Below are positions 32,625-40,343 of a DNA stretch of 64,000 nt, piece by piece (position 1 is the stretch's first letter; each line of letters begins with the position of its first letter). The position numbers and the translations under genes are program-made. This DNA is from JBBDYQ01 sp035553855 (GTDB lineage Bacteria > Actinomycetota > Thermoleophilia > Solirubrobacterales > Thermoleophilaceae), in contig DATMJO010000081.1 in assembly GCA_035553855.1 (NCBI GenBank), positions 1-64,000 on the forward strand. Direction: 5' to 3'. The notes under the pieces are model-generated. The model made no database searches, had not been told where the DNA came from, and saw only the letters and a program-made list of their open reading frames with translations.

Positions 32625-34994
32625 ATGAACCTGCTCGCCGCCTGGCTCCTCTTCCCGCTCACGTTTGCCGTGCTCGCCACGGGCTGCGGCCTCCTGGTCG
32701 AGCGCGCGAGCGGGCGCCGCCTCGCCGGCGTCCTGATCGTGCCGCTCGGCTTCGCCGCGATGATCGTCGTGACGTACTTCTTCGCGCTCTCGGACGGAAC
32801 CGCCGAGCTCGCCACGCCCGCCGTCGTGCTCGTCGCGCTCGCGGGCTTTGCCGCCGGGTTCGCGCGGCTGCGCGAATCGCGGCCGGATCGCGCCGGCGGA
32901 GCGGCGTTCGGAATCGCCTTCTTCGTGCTCGGCGCGCCGGTCTTCCTCTCGGGCGAGGCCACGTTTGCGGGCTACACCCTCCTCGGCGACCACTCGATCC
33001 ACATGCTGCTGGCCGACTGGGTCTCGAACCACGGACAGGCGAGCCCCGCGATCGCGCCGTCGTCCTACCAGGCGGCGCTGTCGGGCTACATCGACACGGC
33101 CTACCCGCTCGGCGCCCACACCGCCCTCGGCGCGCTCCTGCCGCTCTCGCCCCAGGACGTCGCCTGGATCTACCACCCCTACCTGTCGCTGATCGCCGCG
33201 CTGGTGGCGCTCTGCGCCCACCGGCTTCTCGGTGAGTTCGTCGAGTCGCGGCTGCTGCTCCTGGCCGGTTCGGTGGCGGCGGCGGTGCCGGCGCTCGTCT
33301 ACGGCTACCACCTCCAGGGGAGCGTCAAGGAACTGGCGACGGTGCTGCTGATCGCGCTCGCGGCGGCGCTGATCGTGGAGGCCCGCTCCCAGCCGCCCGG
33401 CCCGCGCCGCGCGGTCCCGTTCGCGCTGGTCGCGGCCGCCGGTCTCGGGGTTCTCAACCTGGCGTTCCTGCCCTGGCTCGGGCCGCTCGCGCTCGCCGCC
33501 GCGGCGCTCGTCCTCTCCCGCTCCCGGCTCCGGGCCGGCGCCCTGGAGATCGCCGCGGGCGGCGCGCTCACGGCAGCGCTCGCGATCCCCTCCTTCACGA
33601 AGCTCGGCACCTTCCGCGCGGTCGCCGAGAACGTGCTCACGAGCGAGAACGAGTTCGGCAACCTGGCGGGCGCGCTCCAGGGCTGGCAGGCGTTCGGGAT
33701 CTGGCCGGTAGGCGACTACCGCTTCGGCCTGGCGGAGAACACGGAGATCGGCTACGTAATGATCGGGGTGGCGGCGGCGGCGGCCGCGCTCGGGATCATC
33801 TGGGTCCTCCGGGTACGGCCGCTCGGGGTGTTCGTCGTAGCCGCGGCATCCGCGATCGGGAGCTGGTACGCAGTCGGGCGCGGCTCGCCGTGGGCGGACG
33901 GCAAGGCGCTCATGATCCTGTCGCCCGCGCTCGTCCTGCTCGCGGTCGCCGGGATCGAGGGGATCCGCCGCAGCGGCCGTCGCGCCGAGGCGCTCGTCGT
34001 GGGCCTCGTCGTCATCGGCGGGATCGCCTGGACGGACGTGCTCGCCTACCGCTCGGTCTCGCTCGCGCCGCGTGACCGCATGGAGGAGCTCGCCGACATC
34101 GGTGAGGGCTTCGCGGGCAAGGGGCCGGCGCTCTACATCGAGTTCGAGGAGTTCGCCAAGTACTTCCTGCGGGCGGCGCAGCCCGTCGGCTCGTCGGAGA
34201 ACTGGCAGCCGGAGCCGAAGGCGGGCGGCACGCGCTTCGGCTTCTCGAGCGACCTCGACCAGCTCCATCCCGATTTCGTGCGCCGTCACCGCACGCTCGT
34301 CCTGCGCCGCGGCGTGAACAAGAGCCGGCCGGGTGCCGACTACGCGCTCGCGTGGACCGGGCGCTACTACGAGGTGTGGCGGCGCACGGCGCGGCCCGAG
34401 GTGATCCGCCACCTGCCGGTCGGCGACAACCTGAACGGCTCGGCGCGGCCCGAGTGCGGCGCGGTCCGTGAGCTGGCCGAGGTGGCGCGCGAGCACGACG
34501 CCCGCCTCGCCTACGTGCGCCGCTCGGGACTCGCGTCGATCGTCCCCACGCACTTCCTGCCCCTGCCGCCGAAGTGGACGGTCGACGGAAACGATCCCCT
34601 GAGCGTGCAGCCCACCCAGGCGGGACGCATCGAGGGGGCGCTCGACTTCGGCGACGGCGGCCTCTATGACGTCTGGCTGGAGGGGTCGTTCGGCCGCGAG
34701 ATCGAGATCGCGTTGGACGGCCGCTTGGTCGGCAGGCTCCCGGCCGAGCTGAACCCGCGCGGGTCGGCGATGCCCGTCGCGCGGGTGCGCGTGCCCGCGG
34801 GCACGCACACGTTCGCGATCATCGTTCCCGGCGGCTCGCTCGCACCCGGCAACGGGCCCGGCCTGCGGCTGATCGGCCCTCTGCTGCTTCGGCCCGTCGT
34901 GCCCGGATCGGGCGAGGTCGAGACGATCGCCCCGGCGGACGCCGAGGCGCTCTGCCGGACCGGCGTCGACTGGGTCGAGGTCGTCCGGCCCTAG
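32625..34994 (+). CDS. Large polytopic membrane protein with C-terminal soluble domain
   Basis: This 789-aa protein has about 12 membrane helices in residues 1-480, including GDHSIHMLLADWVSNHGQ in an outside loop and SFTKLGTFRAVAENVLTSEN, a layout reminiscent of GT-C enzymes. The last 300 residues are soluble and end in a beta-sandwich-like region (GLYDVWLEGSFGREIEIALD, VPAGTHTFAIIVPGGS). I do not recognise a named family. It starts one base after the DUF2142 gene stop and is the last gene of this operon. It converges with the GT2-GT4 fusion gene with a 4-bp overlap. A glycan-modifying role is inferred from context. Confidence 0.75.
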   Translation: MNLLAAWLLFPLTFAVLATGCGLLVERASGRRLAGVLIVPLGFAAMIVVTYFFALSDGTAELATPAVVLVALAGFAAGFARLRESRPDRAGGAAFGIAFFVLGAPVFLSGEATFAGYTLLGDHSIHMLLADWVSNHGQASPAIAPSSYQAALSGYIDTAYPLGAHTALGALLPLSPQDVAWIYHPYLSLIAALVALCAHRLLGEFVESRLLLLAGSVAAAVPALVYGYHLQGSVKELATVLLIALAAALIVEARSQPPGPRRAVPFALVAAAGLGVLNLAFLPWLGPLALAAAALVLSRSRLRAGALEIAAGGALTAALAIPSFTKLGTFRAVAENVLTSENEFGNLAGALQGWQAFGIWPVGDYRFGLAENTEIGYVMIGVAAAAAALGIIWVLRVRPLGVFVVAAASAIGSWYAVGRGSPWADGKALMILSPALVLLAVAGIEGIRRSGRRAEALVVGLVVIGGIAWTDVLAYRSVSLAPRDRMEELADIGEGFAGKGPALYIEFEEFAKYFLRAAQPVGSSENWQPEPKAGGTRFGFSSDLDQLHPDFVRRHRTLVLRRGVNKSRPGADYALAWTGRYYEVWRRTARPEVIRHLPVGDNLNGSARPECGAVRELAEVAREHDARLAYVRRSGLASIVPTHFLPLPPKWTVDGNDPLSVQPTQAGRIEGALDFGDGGLYDVWLEGSFGREIEIALDGRLVGRLPAELNPRGSAMPVARVRVPAGTHTFAIIVPGGSLAPGNGPGLRLIGPLLLRPVVPGSGEVETIAPADAEALCRTGVDWVEVVRP

Positions 34995-37027
34995 CGGCCG
35001 GCGGGCTCCGGCTCGCGCAGCCGCAGCGCCTCGCGCAGGCCGCGCTCGGTCTGCTCGGCCGCCGTGTCCCAGGTGTGGGGGCGGACGAAGTCGATCCCCT
35101 CGCGCGAGCGGCGCTCCCATAGGGCCTCGTGGTCGAGCAGGCGCTCGGCCGCGTCGGCGAAGGCGAGCGGGTCGAGCGGGGCCAGCTCCAGCGGGCCCCC
35201 GTCCGGCCCGAAGATCGACTCGGCGCTGACGCCCGCGAGCTCGACGCAGGGGAGGCCGCAGGCGAGCATCTCCTTCGGGATGAGGGAGAAGTTGGTCATG
35301 GAGATCGAGATCCCGACGGTGGCCTCCGAGTAGAGCCGGGCGAGCTCGTCGTGCGAGCAGACGCCGAGCGTCTCGTAGGGGAACGCGGTGCGGGGCGGGT
35401 CGGACTCCCCGTAGAGCACGATGCGGAGGTCGGGCCGGCGGCGGCGCAGCTCCTCCAGCGCGAGGGTGCCGAGCGGGACGGCGCGGCGGGGGGTGGTGGG
35501 CCGCGCGTACATGACGACCGTGTCGCGGCGGCGCTCGACGGGGCGCGGGCGGTAGATCCCGTGATCCACGCCGAGCTGGAAGTCGGTGGCGCTCGCCCCG
35601 TAGCGCTCGATCAGGAGGTCGCGCAGCCACGGGCTCGCCGCGATGCAGTGCATGCCGAGGCCGTAGGTCTCCGTCGCGAGCGCAGACTCGAAGCTCGTGC
35701 CCTCGAACTCGGCCTCGTGGTCGTTGACGAAGTAGGCGCGCGCCCGGCAGCCCTGGAGCATCATCACGGGGTGCGCGGTCTGCCAGCCGGTGGCCATCAC
35801 GACGTCCGCGCCGCGCCAGTCGGCGAAGCCCTTGTGGACGGGCGCCTCGACCGGGGCGAAGTGGTCCCGGATCGCGCCCCGGATCACGGCGGGCCACTCG
35901 GAGTCCTGGAGGTCGAGCGGGTCGTGCACCCAGATCGAGCAGGTGTGGCCCATGCGCTCGAGCCGCGAGGTGACCTGGAAGATCGTGTTGTGGCCGCCGC
36001 TGCCGACGCGGAAGGGCGGGATGACGACGGCGATGTGGAGGCGGTCGCGATCGGCCATCCCGGGTGCAGCGTCGCGCAGCGGCGCGGGTCCGTCGCGGCG
36101 GAGCCGCAGCACGGCCTCGTACTCGTGCCCGGCGCGCTGCGCGGGCACCGGCTCCGGCTCGCGGTGGGCGCCGTCGGAGCGCCCCTCGAGCGAGAGCGCG
36201 GAGCGCATGGGCGCGGGCAACCGGGCGGCGCGCGAGCCGAGCGCGGAGCCGACGCGACGGCCCGCGTGGTGCAGGACCGACCGCGCGGTCCCGCCGGCCG
36301 AGCCGCGCTCGCGCATCCAGGCGCGGTCGGCGGCCACCTGGGAGGCGACGCTGCGGAGCGCCAGCGGCTCGACGTGCCCCGCCGTCTCGCGCAGCCCGCG
36401 GTACTCGTCGAAGTAGCGGCGCATGAACTCGAGCGGACCGTAGTCGTGCGCGTGCAGGACCGCCGCCCCGCGGACGAGGCGCTTGCGCCAGGCGGTGTCC
36501 CGGAGGTCGCGCCCGAAGGCCTGGTCCTCGGCGTAGGGGACCTCGCGGAAGCGGACCTCCGCCCAGCAGTCGCGGCGGTAGCAGGCGTTCACGTTCGAGA
36601 GGAAGGGCTCATCGTCGGGGAGGGAGGCGAAGAACTCCGTGAGCTCGCGGGCGATGGAGGGGCTCGTGTCCTCGCGGGGGAGGTGCGGGCCGAACGCGAC
36701 CCCGAGCGACTCGTCCGAGGCGAATGCCTCGCGGTAGGCCGCGAGCCAGCCCTCGACGGGCGTGGCGTCCTGTGTGAGGAAGGCGATCAGGTTGCCCCTC
36801 GCCCGCTCCGCGCCCATGTTGCGCGTGCGCCCGTGACCGAACTCCCCGGGCGGGATCTCGAGGACCGAGGCGCCCGCGTCGCGGGCGATCGCGACGGAGC
36901 GATCGCCCGAGCCCGAGTCGATCACGAGCACCTCGTCCGGGGCTTCGCGCCGCAGGGCGTCGAGCAGCTCCGCGAGGTGGCGCTCGCCGTCCTTCACCGG
37001 GATGACGACGGAGACCGTTTCGCTCAT
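34991..37027 (-). CDS. Fused GT2-GT4 glycosyltransferase (WsaF-like C-terminal half)
   Basis: This 678-aa protein joins two transferases. Residues 1 to about 230 are GT2: VSVVIPVKDGERHLAELLDAL, EVLVIDSGSGDRS, LTQDATPVEGWL (acidic motif) and VPYAEDQAFGRDL, like rhamnosyltransferases. After a basic, poorly ordered linker, residues from about 335 read HIAVVIPPFRVGSGGHNTIF, matching the WsaF-type GT4 family of rhamnan synthesis, with AYFVNDHEAEF and SLIPKEMLACGLPCVEL. A single reading frame covers both halves. The ATG at 37027 overlaps the coiled-coil protein stop. It could add two successive sugars, possibly rhamnose. Confidence 0.9.
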   Translation of the reverse strand: MSETVSVVIPVKDGERHLAELLDALRREAPDEVLVIDSGSGDRSVAIARDAGASVLEIPPGEFGHGRTRNMGAERARGNLIAFLTQDATPVEGWLAAYREAFASDESLGVAFGPHLPREDTSPSIARELTEFFASLPDDEPFLSNVNACYRRDCWAEVRFREVPYAEDQAFGRDLRDTAWRKRLVRGAAVLHAHDYGPLEFMRRYFDEYRGLRETAGHVEPLALRSVASQVAADRAWMRERGSAGGTARSVLHHAGRRVGSALGSRAARLPAPMRSALSLEGRSDGAHREPEPVPAQRAGHEYEAVLRLRRDGPAPLRDAAPGMADRDRLHIAVVIPPFRVGSGGHNTIFQVTSRLERMGHTCSIWVHDPLDLQDSEWPAVIRGAIRDHFAPVEAPVHKGFADWRGADVVMATGWQTAHPVMMLQGCRARAYFVNDHEAEFEGTSFESALATETYGLGMHCIAASPWLRDLLIERYGASATDFQLGVDHGIYRPRPVERRRDTVVMYARPTTPRRAVPLGTLALEELRRRRPDLRIVLYGESDPPRTAFPYETLGVCSHDELARLYSEATVGISISMTNFSLIPKEMLACGLPCVELAGVSAESIFGPDGGPLELAPLDPLAFADAAERLLDHEALWERRSREGIDFVRPHTWDTAAEQTERGLREALRLREPEPAGR

Positions 37028-37299
37028 CCGCGGCCGATGGCGCGCCGCGCGAGCCGCACGACCGCCCGGAGGCCCCTGAGCAGCGCGCGGAACTCGGCCG
37101 CGCCGCGCCGCTTCATCAGGGCGTTCAGGTCGAGGTGCCAGCGGTCGAGCCAGTAGGCGCGCTCCTGCGCCGCGGCGATCGCGCGGTTGGCCGCCGCCGC
37201 CTGCTCGGCCAGCTCGGACTCCAGCCGGCCTACGCGGGCGCGCAGCTCCGCGTTCTCGCGCTCGAGGTCGGTGTCCTGTCGCTCGCCGGTCGTGGCCAT
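37024..37299 (-). CDS. Small coiled-coil protein
   Basis: This 91-aa protein has a heptad-rich helix (LERENAELRARVGRLESEL, about residues 12-30, continuing Ala/Glu-rich to 50), then a Trp/Tyr-containing AYWLDRWHLDLNALMKRRG block and a basic amphipathic helix at the end. I do not recognise a family. The ATG at 37299 excludes a 41-residue upstream reading that crosses the divergent operator. Its stop overlaps the start of the GT2-GT4 fusion (ATGA), so it may be a docking or oligomerisation partner for that enzyme, which is inference. Confidence 0.65.
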   Translation of the reverse strand: MATTGERQDTDLERENAELRARVGRLESELAEQAAAANRAIAAAQERAYWLDRWHLDLNALMKRRGAAEFRALLRGLRAVVRLARRAIGRG

Positions 37300-37342
37300 C
37301 TCGCGCCCGGGAGTGTCGCAGCATCCGCGCCCGTGATCGTGG

Positions 37343-37358
37343 ATATCATATTTGATAT
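37343..37358. promoter_or_regulatory. Operator-like inverted repeat overlapping promoter and start of the XRE gene
   Basis: ATATCA-TATT-TGATAT is a perfect 6-bp inverted repeat with a 4-bp spacer, strikingly AT-rich in a very GC-rich window. It contains TATCAT (37344-37349), a TANNNT -10-like box 7 nt before the ATG at 37357, and TATGAT on the opposite strand. Binding of the encoded XRE regulator here would block its own promoter, as in autoregulated antitoxins, and possibly the divergent coiled-coil/GT operon. Confidence 0.6.
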
Positions 37359-37686
37359 GCCAGCTGCGGGTGAGCTGATCCGGGACCTCCGTGCGCGACA
37401 CCGCCTCGGCCAAGAGCAACTGGCTCGGAGGGCGGCCACCAGCCAGGCCCAGATCAGTCGCATAGAGCGGGGCGAGACTTCTCCCAGCATCGCCACGCTC
37501 TCGCGACTGCTCGCATGCGTCGGCGAGGAGCTCCGGCTCGACGCCCAGGGCCTTTCCACGGGCAACCGGGACATCGCGGAGCTGCGCGAGGACTACGAGC
37601 GGCTGACGCCCGCTGAGCGGTTCGCCGAGGCGGCCGAGCTCAGCTCCGTGCTGACCGAGCTTGCGGCGCGGCGGACACGCCGATGA
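37357..37686 (+). CDS. XRE-family HTH regulator (probable antitoxin)
   Basis: This 109-aa protein has an N-terminal helix-turn-helix of the XRE type (LIRDLRARHRLGQEQLARRA and TSQAQISRIERGETSPSI, residues 6-45), followed by a helical C-terminal part with LREDYERLTPAERFAEAAEL. Start ATG 37357 lies 7 nt after a TATCAT box inside an inverted repeat. Its stop overlaps the nucleotidyltransferase start as ATGA. The gene order regulator-nucleotidyltransferase and the probable autoregulation fit an antitoxin of the AbiE/MNT-like class. The role is inferred. Confidence 0.88.
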   Translation: MPAAGELIRDLRARHRLGQEQLARRAATSQAQISRIERGETSPSIATLSRLLACVGEELRLDAQGLSTGNRDIAELREDYERLTPAERFAEAAELSSVLTELAARRTRR

Positions 37687-38195
37687 GCGTGTCGCCCCTG
37701 CGCCCCTACCAGCTCCTCCGCGTCCTCGTCGAGCACGGCGTCGACTTCGTCGTCATAGGCGGTTTCTCGCTGGCCGTGCACGGCTACGTCCGGGCGACGA
37801 AGGACATCGACATCTTTCCGGCGCCGGCGCGCGAGAATCTAGCCAGGCTGATGGGCGCGCTCGAGGCGCTGGGGGCGGAACAGCTCGCCGTGGGCGACTT
37901 CGAGGCGCGGGAGATGCCCGTCGAGCTGGACGTCGAAGGCCTCCTGCTCGGTGGGAACTGGCTGCTCCGCACACGTCACGGGCGCCTCGACGTGATGCAG
38001 TACGCCGCGGGAATCAGCGGATGGGAGCAGCTCCGCGGCGGCGCGGTGTCGGAGGATCTCCCCGATGCCGGCACCGTCTTGTTCGCCGGACTCGACGACC
38101 TGATCGCGATGAAGCGTGCCGCCGGACGGCCACAGGACCTCATCGACATCCGCGAGCTGATGCGCGCCCGCGGCTCCGGCGAGATCGACCTATAG
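37683..38195 (+). CDS. Nucleotidyltransferase-fold protein (probable toxin, AbiEii/DUF6036-like)
   Basis: This 170-aa protein has the minimal nucleotidyltransferase core: VIGGFSLAVHG (residues 24-34; GG then S/G) and RATKDIDIF with the two metal-binding Asp residues about 41-43, then a third acidic position in ELDVEG. These fit the AbiEii/DUF6036 type of stand-alone nucleotidyltransferases, some of which are toxins that modify tRNA. The overlap with the HTH gene (ATGA) supports a two-gene module. It overlaps the convergent ABC permease gene by 6 bp. Target and toxicity are unknown. Confidence 0.82.
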   Translation: MSVSPLRPYQLLRVLVEHGVDFVVIGGFSLAVHGYVRATKDIDIFPAPARENLARLMGALEALGAEQLAVGDFEAREMPVELDVEGLLLGGNWLLRTRHGRLDVMQYAAGISGWEQLRGGAVSEDLPDAGTVLFAGLDDLIAMKRAAGRPQDLIDIRELMRARGSGEIDL

Positions 38196-39032
38196 CTCCT
38201 CCGCGATCCGCGGCGCCTCGCGGCTGAAGACCCAGAAGCCGAGGGCGAACACGCCGACGATCGTCGCGGCGGGGATCAGGAGCAGCAGGTCGTTGCCCAC
38301 GATCGCGAACGCCGTCGGGGCGTCCGGGTCGATCACGGCGTGGCGGACCTCTTGGACGATCGCCGCGAGCGGGTTGAGCATGATCGCCTCCTTCACCCCG
38401 GCGGCGGCGTCGATCGTCTCGATCGCGTAGATGATCGGCGTCCCGTAGAAGGTCATCTGGAGGACGACCTCCCAGATCGGCTTCACGTCGCGGTAGCGCA
38501 CGAACAGCGCCGAGAGCAGCATCGCGAAGCCGAGCACGAGCAGGATCAGCGCCAGCAGGAAGACGGGCAGCAGGAGCCAGGTGGAGTGCGGGCGCACGCC
38601 GGAGGCGAGCGCGAAGATCAGGATCACGACCGCGTTCAGGGTGAGGTTGAAGGCGGCTGTCAGCACGGTCGAGACGGGGATCGCCAGCCGCGGGAACTGG
38701 ATCTTGCGGACCAGGTTCTCGCGCTCGACGACGCTGTTGACCGCCCCCGTGCCCTCGGCGAAGAACGTGAACAGCACGATGTTCGTGAGCAGGACGACGG
38801 GGAAGAAGTCGACCCCGCCGCCGATCCGCACGAACTGCGTGAAGACGAAATAGAGGACGCCGAACAGCAGCAGGGGGCGCATGAGCTGCCAGAGGTAGCC
38901 GAGCACCGAGCCGAAGAAGCGCAGCTTGAAGTCGGTGACGGCGAGTGTCCAGGAGAGCTGTGCGAAGCGCCGGAAGCTGTCCCCGAGCGCGGTCGGGCCC
39001 GTGATCGGGGTGCCGAGCGGCTCGGCGGTCAC
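38190..39032 (-). CDS. wzm: Polysaccharide ABC transporter permease (Wzm type)
   Basis: This 280-aa membrane protein is an ABC-2-type permease for finished polysaccharide chains. It has about six helices; the N-terminal cytoplasmic helix plus LAVTDFKLRFFGSVLGYLWQ is the typical Wzm entry, followed by VVERENLVRKIQFPRLAIPV and VRYRDVKPIWEVVLQMTFY. The GTG start overlaps the ATPase stop (GTGA), forming a two-gene transporter operon. Its 3' end overlaps the nucleotidyltransferase gene on the other strand by 6 bp. It exports the glycan selected by the ATPase's C-terminal domain. Confidence 0.93.
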   Translation of the reverse strand: MTAEPLGTPITGPTALGDSFRRFAQLSWTLAVTDFKLRFFGSVLGYLWQLMRPLLLFGVLYFVFTQFVRIGGGVDFFPVVLLTNIVLFTFFAEGTGAVNSVVERENLVRKIQFPRLAIPVSTVLTAAFNLTLNAVVILIFALASGVRPHSTWLLLPVFLLALILLVLGFAMLLSALFVRYRDVKPIWEVVLQMTFYGTPIIYAIETIDAAAGVKEAIMLNPLAAIVQEVRHAVIDPDAPTAFAIVGNDLLLLIPAATIVGVFALGFWVFSREAPRIAEEL

Positions 39033-40264
39033 GCCCCGGCCCTCGTGCCCGGCGCGGCCCGCTCGACGCGCGCCTCGTGCTCCAGGTCCAGCTCCTTGCC
39101 GGCGACGCGGGCGCCCGTGACCACGATCGAGACGGCGCCCTCCCGCTCGTCGAGCGGCGGCTCGCCGGGCTCGGCGAGCACCCGCGGGGTCGCCTGGTAG
39201 CGCCAGCCGGGGGCGAGCTTGTTGTCGGCGATCTCGACGGTGAACTCGGCGGTGTCGCCCGCGGTGAAGGCGCCCCCCGCGGCGGAGGTCTGGAAGACGA
39301 GCACGCCGTCCTCGTTCGTCATCTCGAGCTCGAAGCGCGCGTTCGGAACGTCGGCGGCGAAGCCGACCTTGGCCCTGAACGTGCAGCGTCTCCCGTGGGC
39401 GAGGAACTCCTGGGGGAAGCCGTTCTCGTCCTCGAACCAGACCTCGGCGATCCGCGCGGCGAGCGCGAGACCCTGCTCCTCGTCCTCCAGCACCGTACGC
39501 TCGGTGCGGCCGCGCGGGAAGTTGAGGGCGAGGTACTGCTCGGCGACCTCGTCCGGGTCGCCGGTCGCGATCACCTCGCCGCGCTCGAGCAGCATCGCCC
39601 GGTCGCAGAAGCGGTGGACCGCGCTCATGTCGTGGGTCACGAGCAGGATCGTCCGGCCCTCCTCGCGCAGCCGGCGAAACTCGTCGAAGCACTTCTGCTG
39701 GAAGGCGGCGTCGCCGACGGCCAGCACCTCGTCGATCAGGAGGATGTCGGCGTCCACCTGGATCATCACGCTGAAGGCCAGCCGCACGTGCATCCCGGAC
39801 GAGTAGTTCTTGAGCTTCAGGTCCTCGAACTCCTGGAGCTCGGCAAACTCGATCACCCCGTCCACGCGCTCGCGGGCCTCCTTGGGCGGAAGCCCGAGCA
39901 TGATCGCGTTGAGGATCACGTTGTCGCGCGCGGCGAGGTCGGGGTTGAAGCCCACTCCGAGCTCGATGAAGGTGGAGAGACGCCCGTTGACGTAGATCGC
40001 GCCGTGGTCGGCGCGGTAGATGCCCGCGAGGCACTTGAGGAGCGTCGACTTGCCGGACCCGTTGCGCCCCACGATCCCGAAGAACTCACCGGGCTCGACG
40101 CTGAAGCTGACGTCGCGGAGCGCCTCCAGCGGGTCGTGGCGGGTACGCCGGAACGGGTGGAGGGCGCGCTCCTTGAGCGTGTGCATCCGCTCCTGCGGGA
40201 CGCGATATGTCTTGCCGACGCCGTCCGCGACGACGGCGGCGCGGCTCGGGGGGGCGTCGGCCAT
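39029..40264 (-). CDS. wzt: Polysaccharide ABC transporter ATPase with Wzt C-terminal domain
   Basis: This 411-aa protein has a complete ATPase domain: Walker A GRNGSGKST (about 66-74), the YSSGM signature near residue 152, and Walker B ILLIDEVLAVGD near 174. From about residue 260 it has a beta-sandwich-like extension (FRAKVGFAADVPNARFELEM, FQTSAAGGAF) that matches the Wzt C-terminal glycan-binding domain. Such domains recognise a modified chain end, so this exporter probably carries a capped O-polysaccharide. The ATG is 10 nt after a TAGCCT box. Confidence 0.95.
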   Translation of the reverse strand: MADAPPSRAAVVADGVGKTYRVPQERMHTLKERALHPFRRTRHDPLEALRDVSFSVEPGEFFGIVGRNGSGKSTLLKCLAGIYRADHGAIYVNGRLSTFIELGVGFNPDLAARDNVILNAIMLGLPPKEARERVDGVIEFAELQEFEDLKLKNYSSGMHVRLAFSVMIQVDADILLIDEVLAVGDAAFQQKCFDEFRRLREEGRTILLVTHDMSAVHRFCDRAMLLERGEVIATGDPDEVAEQYLALNFPRGRTERTVLEDEEQGLALAARIAEVWFEDENGFPQEFLAHGRRCTFRAKVGFAADVPNARFELEMTNEDGVLVFQTSAAGGAFTAGDTAEFTVEIADNKLAPGWRYQATPRVLAEPGEPPLDEREGAVSIVVTGARVAGKELDLEHEARVERAAPGTRAGA

Positions 40265-40274
40265 AACGCGCGGG

Positions 40275-40280
40275 AGGCTA
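40275..40280 (-). promoter_or_regulatory. -10-like TAGCCT box of the wzt-wzm operon
   Basis: On the minus strand TAGCCT lies 10 nt before the wzt ATG, inside the 79-bp gap to the divergent glycerophosphodiesterase gene. It implies a near-leaderless transcript. Confidence 0.5.
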
Positions 40281-40327
40281 GCGCCGCCCGCAGGGGCGCA
40301 GCCGGCGCAGAGACGCGCCGGCGCCGG

Positions 40328-40333
40328 TAGCCT
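40328..40333 (+). promoter_or_regulatory. -10-like TAGCCT box of the glycerophosphodiesterase gene
   Basis: TAGCCT lies 10 nt before ATG 40344. Together with the minus-strand box at 40280 it gives two separate divergent promoters in this gap. Confidence 0.5.
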
Positions 40334-40343
40334 CCCTGGCCGC

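Noticed and set aside
32547..35897. 1116-aa minus-strand open frame
   Set aside because: It spans parts of two real genes on opposite strands and a stop-free GC-rich stretch; the composition is low-complexity and no domain is visible.
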